A stretch of 11,152 nt of DNA, taken from positions 1 to 11,152 of the forward strand of contig JAIDVA010000039.1 of NCBI GenBank assembly GCA_029059925.1. The letters run 5' to 3'. Within the stretch, counting starts at the first letter, position 1. Every line of letters begins with the position of its first letter. The DNA is from Eubacterium sp. (GTDB lineage Bacteria; Bacillota; Clostridia; Oscillospirales; Acutalibacteraceae). The notes under the pieces were generated by a model. That model was not told the DNA's origin, ran no database searches, and worked only from the letters and a program-made list of their open reading frames with translations. Shown here in pieces: positions 5,984-11,152 of this stretch. The translations under genes and the position numbers were made by a program.

Positions 5984-6320
5984 TATTTATTTCCTTGATT
6001 TTTTCGAATAAATCCATACCCTTTGCGATTGAATCATCAGCAATAAATTTAAGCTCAGGACTCTTTCTGAGATGAAGTCTTGCACCAAGCTGCTTTCTGA
6101 TATAGCCCTGTGCACTTTCAAGCCCTTTAATTGAGCTTTTAGCTGCATCTATACCCTCCATCGCACTGATATATACCTTTGCGCAGCTCAAATCCCCGCT
6201 AACCTCTACCTTAACAACGGTAAGCATACCACTGATTCTCGGGTCCTTGAGCTCACGCATAATTGAAATAATTTCTCTTTTAATATCCTCAGATATTCTG
6301 TCAATATGAAATCCTGCCAT
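5973..6320 (-). CDS. rbfA: 30S ribosome-binding factor A
   Basis: RbfA is a late 30S maturation factor that binds near helix 1 of 16S rRNA. The product shows the family pattern: N-terminal HIDRISEDIKREIISIMRELKDPRISGMLTVVKVEVSGDLSCAKVYIS, then a KH-like fold and the C-terminal RKQLGARLHLRKSPELKFIADDSIAKG. I place the start at ATG 6320 (MAGFHIDRI, 115 residues), because a GGTGAT site lies just upstream and homologues start near this point. An ATG at 6332 would add four residues, but it lies too close to its AGG and inside the AGCCT/AGGCT hairpin. The 3' end overlaps nrnA. The gene follows a hairpin-rich gap after infB. Confidence 0.95.
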   Translation of the reverse strand: MAGFHIDRISEDIKREIISIMRELKDPRISGMLTVVKVEVSGDLSCAKVYISAMEGIDAAKSSIKGLESAQGYIRKQLGARLHLRKSPELKFIADDSIAKGMDLFEKIKEINNEN

Positions 6321-6332
6321 AATAATCACCAT

Positions 6333-6484
6333 AGCCTTTCAGGCTTAAAATAGCTTATTTAAAATCATTAACACCTTATTGATGGCCTGATAAGGCGTTA
6401 ATGGCGATTACAGCCATCTCAAAATTATGCCACAGGCAAATTTTGAGGGCAATATAATCGAGATAGTGTGATTTTTCACACTAT
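6333..6484 (-). ncRNA. infB-rbfA intercistronic stem-loop cluster (candidate structured RNA)
   Basis: Five stem-loops are packed into about 150 bases. In transcription order they are ATAGTGTGA/TCACACTAT (6463-6471 with 6476-6484, 9 bp), starting at the infB stop; CTCAAAATT/AATTTTGAG (6418-6426 with 6439-6447) continued by TGCC/GGCA; ATGGC/GCCAT (6401-6405 with 6413-6417); a 13-bp arm pair (6367-6379 with 6390-6402); and AGCCT/AGGCT (6333-6337 with 6341-6345) just before rbfA. The one mismatch in the 13-bp stem is a G-U pair only in the minus-strand RNA, which suggests selection as sense RNA. None is followed by a real T-tract. It may adjust rbfA expression or RNA processing, or be a repeat insertion. 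Confidence 0.45.
6424..6452 (-). promoter_or_regulatory. Candidate internal promoter before rbfA
   Basis: On the minus strand TTGCCC (6447-6452) lies 17 bases from CATAAT (6424-6429), which has TG one base upstream (extended -10). It would drive rbfA-nrnA-truB-ribF-HAD separately from infB. It overlaps one arm of the CTCAAAATT hairpin, so the match could be incidental. Confidence 0.3.
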
Positions 6485-8838
6485 TAATCCCTGTATTCCT
6501 CAACAATATAAGCCTGAAGAATATCGCCTGCCTGAATATCGTCCCAGCCATCTAAGCTGATACCGCACTCATAACCTGATGATACCTCTTTAACCTCGTC
6601 CTTGAATCTCTTGAGGTTAGCAAGCTTAACGTTAGCAATTTCCTTACCATTTCTGATAACTCTTACCTTACCGTCACGCTTGATGTTACCTGATGTAACA
6701 AGTGAGCCTGCAATCGTACCTGCCGAAGAGATTTTATAAACCTCTCTTACCTCTACCTCACCTGTGTCAACATCACGGTACTTAGGTGCTCTCATACCAC
6801 GCATTGCACGTTCGATATCTTCAATAGCATCATAAATAATATTATAAGTTTTAATTTCTACACCATCACGCTGTGCATTATCAGCCGCAATCTGGTCAAC
6901 ACCTGTATTAAAGCCGACAATAATTGCATTTGATGCAGATGCAAGCATAACATCACTTTCGCTTACAGCACCAACTGCACCGTGAACGATTTTAACATTA
7001 ACCTCGTCATTCTCAATTTTAAGAAGTGACTGCTTAACAGCCTCAACAGATCCCTGAACGTCAGCTTTGATGATGATGTTCAGTTCCTTCATCTCGCCCT
7101 CCTGAAGCGTGTCGAAGAGCGTATCAAGCGTAACCTTCTGGAAGAGCTTGAATTCCTCCTCCTTAGCCTGAGTCTTTCTCTGCTCAACAAGTGCTCTTGC
7201 AAGCTTTTCATCTGATACAGCATTGAACTCGTCACCGCTCATAGGTGCACTGTCAAGACCCATAATTTCAACAGGAACAGACGGACCTGCATCACGGATA
7301 GACTTGCCGTGGTAGTCAGTCATTGCTCTTACCTTACCTACAGCTGTACCTGCAACGATAACATCACCTGAATGCAAAGTACCATTCTGAACAAGAAGTG
7401 TTGCGACAGGACCTCTGCCCTTATCAAGCTTAGCCTCAATAACTACACCCTTAGCTGTTCTGTCAGGATTAGCTCTGAGCTCTGCCATTTCAGCAACAAG
7501 AAGTATAGTCTCAAGCAGCTTGTCGATACCCATTCTTGTCTTTGCAGAAACAGGAACACAGATAACATTACCGCCCCATTCCTCAGGAACAAGTTCATGC
7601 TCTGTGAGCTGCTGCATAATCCTGTCAGGGTTTGCACCCTCTTTATCCATTTTATTGATAGCAACAATAATTTCAACACCCGCTGCCTTTGCGTGGTTAA
7701 TCGCCTCAATGGTCTGCGGCATAATACCGTCATCAGCTGCAACAACAAGCACGGCAATATCAGTAGCCATAGCACCACGAGCTCTCATAGCAGTGAAAGC
7801 GGCGTGACCGGGAGTATCAAGGAATGTGATTTTTTCACCACTGACCTCAACCTGATATGCACCGATAGCCTGTGTAATACCGCCTGCCTCAGTTGAGGTA
7901 ACATCGGTATCACGGATAGCATCAAGGATAGATGTTTTACCATGGTCAACGTGACCCATTACGCAGATAACAGGAGGTCTTGTGACTGCATTTTCATCGT
8001 CCTCAATTTCCTCTTCGATAATCTGCTCCTCGATTGTAACAACAACCTGCTTTTTAACCTTTGCACCAAGCTCAGTTGCAACAATTTCAGCTGTGTCGTA
8101 ATCAATAACCTCATTAACAGTAGCCATTACACCGAGCACCATAAGCTTTTTGATAACCTCGGTTGCAGTCATACGAAGAAGACTTGCAAGATCACCTACT
8201 GTGATTTCTTCGGGAACCTCAATTGTAATCTGCTGCTTCTTTCTCTGCTCTGCAATACGAGCAAGACGCTGTGCCTCAGTCTCTTTCTTTGAGCGTGCAT
8301 GCATACCCTGCGGCTTTTTCTTTCTGTACTGCTTTGACTTCTGATTAAGCTTTTGCTTTTTCTGATAATCATTAATCTGTGATGCAGGTGCAATATCCTC
8401 GTATTTCTGGTTATACTTTTCAAGGTCAACCGTATTCACACGGGTATCAACATGGCGAGCCTCACCCTTTGTTCTTGCCTGCGGGGTCTTACCGGCCTTT
8501 TTCTTTGCCTTTTCCTCATCACGCTTTGCTGCCTGCTCTGCCATTTGTAAAATAGCAGCCTGACTCTGATGCTTTTTATTTTCAGTTTTCTTATTTGAAG
8601 AGCCCTGTTTTTTTGGTTGAGCATTATTTTTTTTGCCGCTGTTAAAATAATCATCCAGACTGCTTACACTGTTATCCCATGTAAGCTTGTCGAAAACAAT
8701 GTTCAGTTCTTTCTCTTCAAGAACAGTATTTGCTTTTTTTAAAGGAACACCACAATAATCACTGAGAATGTTAATGATTTCCTTATTCGTTTTTCCGAAG
8801 TCCTTTGCAACATCGGAAACTCTCATCTTAACTACCAT
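6484..8838 (-). CDS. infB: Translation initiation factor IF-2
   Basis: IF-2 is the GTPase that brings initiator tRNA to the 30S subunit and promotes subunit joining. An N-terminal IF2_N module (MRVSDVAKDFGKTNKEIINIL) comes first, then a Lys/Gln/Arg-rich low-complexity linker (about 68-200). A second IF2_N module follows (about 203-265, ITIEVPEEITVGDLASLL). The G domain has G1 GHVDHGKT (about 295-302), G3 DTPG (about 341), G4 NKMD (about 395) and G5 SAK (about 431). Domains II, III and C2 follow to the C-terminus. I use ATG 8838 (784 residues) because AGGAGG (8847-8852) is 8 bases upstream; the ATG at 8844 is only 2 bases from it. The gene follows ylxQ closely and ends at a hairpin. Confidence 0.97.
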   Translation of the reverse strand: MVVKMRVSDVAKDFGKTNKEIINILSDYCGVPLKKANTVLEEKELNIVFDKLTWDNSVSSLDDYFNSGKKNNAQPKKQGSSNKKTENKKHQSQAAILQMAEQAAKRDEEKAKKKAGKTPQARTKGEARHVDTRVNTVDLEKYNQKYEDIAPASQINDYQKKQKLNQKSKQYRKKKPQGMHARSKKETEAQRLARIAEQRKKQQITIEVPEEITVGDLASLLRMTATEVIKKLMVLGVMATVNEVIDYDTAEIVATELGAKVKKQVVVTIEEQIIEEEIEDDENAVTRPPVICVMGHVDHGKTSILDAIRDTDVTSTEAGGITQAIGAYQVEVSGEKITFLDTPGHAAFTAMRARGAMATDIAVLVVAADDGIMPQTIEAINHAKAAGVEIIVAINKMDKEGANPDRIMQQLTEHELVPEEWGGNVICVPVSAKTRMGIDKLLETILLVAEMAELRANPDRTAKGVVIEAKLDKGRGPVATLLVQNGTLHSGDVIVAGTAVGKVRAMTDYHGKSIRDAGPSVPVEIMGLDSAPMSGDEFNAVSDEKLARALVEQRKTQAKEEEFKLFQKVTLDTLFDTLQEGEMKELNIIIKADVQGSVEAVKQSLLKIENDEVNVKIVHGAVGAVSESDVMLASASNAIIVGFNTGVDQIAADNAQRDGVEIKTYNIIYDAIEDIERAMRGMRAPKYRDVDTGEVEVREVYKISSAGTIAGSLVTSGNIKRDGKVRVIRNGKEIANVKLANLKRFKDEVKEVSSGYECGISLDGWDDIQAGDILQAYIVEEYRD

Positions 8839-8858
8839 TCGCATTTCCTCCTGTCTTA

Positions 8859-9188
8859 CTAGTCAAAATTCAATAATTCGACAATTCGTTTTGAAAAATT
8901 TTCATCATCGACCGTCAATACTCCGGCCTTGTATCCAATACCAAAATGAATTTCGTTTAATGTAAAATCGGTTTTAATAACCGCTATATTAATACTATGC
9001 TTTTCAAGAGTTGTTTCAAACTCTTTTATCAGTCTTGGCGAGACATCACTGCAAAATAAGAGCAATTTTGCCTTTTTCTTTAAGATTGCCTGCTCTGCCA
9101 TATCGTGCCCCATTGACAGCTTACCTGCCCTGCGTGCAAGTCCGAGCATGGAAAGAGCCTTTTGTTTAGATGTGTTCATATCAGGCAT
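8859..9188 (-). CDS. ylxQ: YlxQ-type L7Ae-family RNA-binding protein
   Basis: This 109-residue protein of the ribosomal L7Ae/L30e/Gadd45 fold lies between ylxR and infB, the known position of ylxQ (rplGA) in Firmicutes. The sequence shows the family pattern KALSMLGLARRAGKLSMGHDMAEQAILKKKAKLLLFCSDVSPRLIKEF, followed by FGIGYKAGVLTVDDENFSKRI. L7Ae-like proteins bind kink-turn RNAs; the cellular role of YlxQ itself is poorly defined. The ATG at 9188 overlaps the ylxR stop by 8 bases. An ATG at 9179 (MNTSKQKA) is possible but has no ribosome binding site of its own. Confidence 0.9.
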   Translation of the reverse strand: MPDMNTSKQKALSMLGLARRAGKLSMGHDMAEQAILKKKAKLLLFCSDVSPRLIKEFETTLEKHSINIAVIKTDFTLNEIHFGIGYKAGVLTVDDENFSKRIVELLNFD

Positions 9189-9447
9189 TTGTCATTTCTT
9201 CTTCCATAGCATTATAAACCTCATCGCTTATCTGCATTGAAAATGCACGCTCAAAGGCCTTCTTTTTTCTTGCTTTTTTCAGGCAATCGGGATTTTTGCA
9301 AACATAAGCACCTCTGCCCGACTTTTTACCTGTTAAATCAAGAGAAACCTCACCGTCAGGACTTTTTACAACACGAACCAAAGTGCGTTTATCAAACATC
9401 TCACCGCAGCCCGTACACATTCTTAATGGTACTTTTTTTGCTTTCAT
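9181..9447 (-). CDS. ylxR: YlxR-family (DUF448) RNA-binding protein
   Basis: This 88-residue basic protein has the YlxR signature PLRMCTGCGEMFDKRTLVRVVKSPDG (7-32) and GRGAYVCKNPDCLKKARKKKAFERAF (44-69). Its Cys residues C11, C14, C50 and C55 form two pairs. The family lies next to nusA in most Firmicutes, and published work links it to RNA binding and to transcription of RNase P or other RNAs. The start at 9447 has an AGGAG site about 9 bases upstream, directly after the nusA stop. The end overlaps ylxQ. Confidence 0.93.
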   Translation of the reverse strand: MKAKKVPLRMCTGCGEMFDKRTLVRVVKSPDGEVSLDLTGKKSGRGAYVCKNPDCLKKARKKKAFERAFSMQISDEVYNAMEEEMTNA

Positions 9448-9462
9448 ACGTGTTATCTCCTA

Positions 9463-10518
9463 TTATTCCTGACCCTCAAAGAAGCCTGACTCAGGCTTAA
9501 TATCAATATTCCAGCCTGTAAGTCTTACTGCAAGACGAACATTCTGACCCTTATTGCCGATAGCAAGTGAAAGCTGATCATCCGGCACAGTTGCACGGCA
9601 GGTTTTAGCCTCCTCGTCAATCACCTCAACACCGCATACAGCTGAAGGAGCAAGTGCTGCTGCAACAAACTCTGCAGGATCTTCGCTGTACTTAACAATA
9701 TCAATCTTTTCACCGCCAAGAACCTCAACGATGTTTGACACTCTCTGTCCGCGAGGACCGATACAAGCACCTACAGGATCAATTTCCTCATCCTTTGTGA
9801 ACACGGCAATCTTTGTTCTTGAGCCTGCCTCACGTGAAACGGACTTAATCTCAATTGTACCGTCATAAATCTCAGGAACCTCCTGCTCAAACAGACGGCG
9901 AACAAGACCCGGATGTGTTCTTGAAATCATAATCTTAGGACCTTTGCCGCCCTCTTTAACATCAACGATAAATACCTTTACGGTTGTACCTTCTACAAGC
10001 ACCTCGCCCGGAACCTGCTCAGCCTTTGGAAGAATAGTCTGATTCTTACCGATTTCAAGTGTTGCGTTGCCTGTGATTGGGTCAATACGCTCAACCTTAG
10101 CAGATACAAGCTCCTGATTTTTAGACTTGAATTCCTGGAGCATCTGTCCTCTTTCAGCCTCGCGGATACCCTGACGGATAACATGCTTAGCTGTCTGTGC
10201 AACGATTCTGCCAAAATTCTTTGTCTTGAGCGGAATATCAATTGTTTTGCCAACCTTTGCTGACCTTTTGAGCTCTAATGCCTGCTCAAGTGTCAAATCT
10301 GTGTCAGGATCTTCAATCTCCTCAACAACATTCTTTGTTACATAAACCTTAATTTTCTGCTTTTCCTCATCAATGTCGCAGTGAACAATATCCTTGCCAT
10401 TATAATCATGCTTTGCTGCAACAATGATTGCCGCTGATATCTTTTCATAAAGATAATCAGCAGGTATACCCTTTTCCTCTTCAAGCAATTTTACTGCTTC
10501 AAAAAACTCCTTGCTCAT
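9463..10518 (-). CDS. nusA: Transcription termination/antitermination factor NusA
   Basis: NusA binds RNA polymerase and nascent RNA to modulate pausing, termination and antitermination. The 351-residue length is typical of Firmicutes, which lack the extra C-terminal acidic repeats of proteobacterial NusA. The N-terminal polymerase-binding domain spans about 1-125. An S1 domain covers about 135-200 (VSAKVERIDPITGNATLEIG, TVKVFIVDVKEG). KH1 has GPRGQRV (254-260) and KH2 has AIGNKGQNVRLA (319-330). The ATG at 10518 follows an AGGA site at short spacing, 34 bases after rimP. The rimP-nusA-ylxR order is standard. Confidence 0.97.
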   Translation of the reverse strand: MSKEFFEAVKLLEEEKGIPADYLYEKISAAIIVAAKHDYNGKDIVHCDIDEEKQKIKVYVTKNVVEEIEDPDTDLTLEQALELKRSAKVGKTIDIPLKTKNFGRIVAQTAKHVIRQGIREAERGQMLQEFKSKNQELVSAKVERIDPITGNATLEIGKNQTILPKAEQVPGEVLVEGTTVKVFIVDVKEGGKGPKIMISRTHPGLVRRLFEQEVPEIYDGTIEIKSVSREAGSRTKIAVFTKDEEIDPVGACIGPRGQRVSNIVEVLGGEKIDIVKYSEDPAEFVAAALAPSAVCGVEVIDEEAKTCRATVPDDQLSLAIGNKGQNVRLAVRLTGWNIDIKPESGFFEGQE

Positions 10519-10552
10519 TTTTTCCTATCATCCTTTCAAAATCACATAAATC

Positions 10553-11035
10553 TTAAATAAAATCATTGATGTCAAAATCATCAAGCTTGACATAAGAAGT
10601 TTCTTTCTTATTAACAGTGAACTGTTCACCATCTGCAAGCTCTATTGTTATCTGTGCATCCGCATATTCAATCAGCTTGCCCTTAAAATCCCTCACCTTA
10701 TCAATTGGTCTGATAAGTCTGAGCATAACATCTGCACCAATATATTTTTCAAAATGTGCATCTGTTACAAGCTCTCTTTCAACACCCGGTGAGCTGACCT
10801 CGAGCAGATAGCTCTGACTGATAGGATCAGCCTCGTCAAGCGGCTTTGTAATTGCATGTGTTAAATCAACACAATCATCAATGGACACACCGCCATCCTT
10901 ATCAATAAATATTCTTAAATACCAGTCAGTACCCTCTTTTACAAAGCGAATATCCCAGATATCGAGACCTAACTCTTTGGCAAACGGGGTTATAATTTCA
11001 CTGACCTTAGATACAGTATTGCCTTTTCCTGCCAA
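10553..11035 (-). CDS. rimP: Ribosome maturation factor RimP, TTG start
   Basis: RimP is needed for early 30S assembly. The 160-residue protein has the family pattern: ELGLDIWDIRFVKEGTDWYLRIFIDKDGGVSIDDCVDLT (21-59), LDEADPISQSYLLEVSSPGVERELV (66-90) and a C-terminal SH3-like domain (FKGKLIEYADAQITIELADG). The initiation codon is TTG at 11035. It is fixed by an AGGAGG (11043-11048) 7 bases upstream, with no better ATG near the expected N-terminus. A TTG start can limit expression of the first gene of the operon. It is preceded by a short leader with a strong hairpin and an extended -10 promoter. Confidence 0.95.
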   Translation of the reverse strand: MAGKGNTVSKVSEIITPFAKELGLDIWDIRFVKEGTDWYLRIFIDKDGGVSIDDCVDLTHAITKPLDEADPISQSYLLEVSSPGVERELVTDAHFEKYIGADVMLRLIRPIDKVRDFKGKLIEYADAQITIELADGEQFTVNKKETSYVKLDDFDINDFI

Positions 11036-11059
11036 GAAAAAACCTCCTTATAAATACAA

Positions 11060-11085
11060 GAGAGCGGACCCTGCGGTCCACTCTC
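11060..11085 (-). promoter_or_regulatory. rimP leader hairpin (11-bp stem, GCAG loop)
   Basis: On the minus strand GAGAGTGGACC and GGTCCGCTCTC form an 11-bp stem with one T-G wobble and a GCAG tetraloop. It lies in the leader of the rimP operon, 11 bases upstream of the ribosome binding site. An upstream CTCA can pair with TGAG and would compete with the base of the stem. Downstream bases are T-rich but broken (TTGTATTTAT), so it is a weak terminator at best. It may be a processing, stability or regulatory element. The wobble again pairs only in sense RNA. Confidence 0.6.
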
Positions 11086-11113
11086 ACCATGAGATTATAA
11101 ACTTACTATTAGT

Positions 11114-11141
11114 ATAATACCACTTTTATGAAAATCGTCAA
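11114..11141 (-). promoter_or_regulatory. Promoter of the rimP-nusA-infB operon
   Basis: On the minus strand TTGACG (11136-11141) is 16 bases from TATTAT (11114-11119), and the -10 is preceded by TGG (extended -10). This predicts a start near 11107 and a leader of about 70 bases before rimP. No gene is visible between here and the window edge. Confidence 0.75.
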
Positions 11142-11152
11142 GTATATACAAG

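Noticed and set aside
6463..6484. Hairpin at the infB stop as a full terminator
   Set aside because: The 9-bp stem is followed by CTCGATT rather than a T-tract, and the downstream genes belong to the same conserved operon.
7372..7896. 174-codon plus-strand frame opposite infB
   Set aside because: It lies wholly inside the conserved G domain of infB on the other strand. Its composition (rich in Cys, Asn and Ser) is typical of an antisense reading.

Overview
The window looks like chromosomal DNA from a low- to moderate-GC Firmicute, most likely a gut-type clostridium (Oscillospirales/Ruminococcaceae-like). The reasons are the gene order, strong AGGAGG ribosome binding sites, a sigma-A promoter with perfect consensus hexamers, and a Cys-containing (zinc-type) S18. 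The genus is an inference. All 15 genes I can support are on the minus strand, so they read from right to left; I see no plus-strand gene.

Right to centre (11141 down to 2683) is one long housekeeping operon for transcription, ribosome maturation and translation initiation: rimP, nusA, ylxR, ylxQ (L7Ae-like), infB, rbfA, nrnA (DHH phosphoesterase), truB, ribF, and a HAD hydrolase as the last cistron. A promoter and a leader with an 11-bp hairpin precede rimP, which starts at TTG. Most genes overlap or nearly touch. The exception is the roughly 150-bp infB-rbfA gap, which is packed with five stem-loops and may hide an internal promoter. RimP and RbfA mature the 30S subunit, NusA and YlxR act in transcription and RNA metabolism, InfB starts translation, TruB modifies tRNA, NrnA degrades nanoRNA or pAp, and RibF makes FMN and FAD.

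The gene-free stretch 2293-2682 holds the rpsF promoter and leader and an unusual repeat block. That block has a 14-bp perfect terminal inverted repeat with TA ends, two related 17-bp palindromes, and a 101-bp long inverted repeat. It resembles a non-autonomous insertion (MITE-like) or composite repeat. Its outer end supplies the stop codon of the HAD gene.

From 2400 to 1246 lies the compact rpsF-ssb-rpsR operon (S6, SSB, S18), with a textbook promoter and a strong terminator. Between 1133 and 1290 there are two intrinsic terminators separated by small GC-rich stem-loops. The left end (1036 to 1) carries a translationally coupled pair of GNAT acetyltransferases; the second runs off the window edge.

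The protein-coding content is ordinary conserved core genome. I do not see a new multi-gene system. The parts worth a second look are non-coding: the 2420-2685 repeat block, the infB-rbfA hairpin cluster, the rimP leader hairpin, and the material between the two terminators downstream of rpsR.
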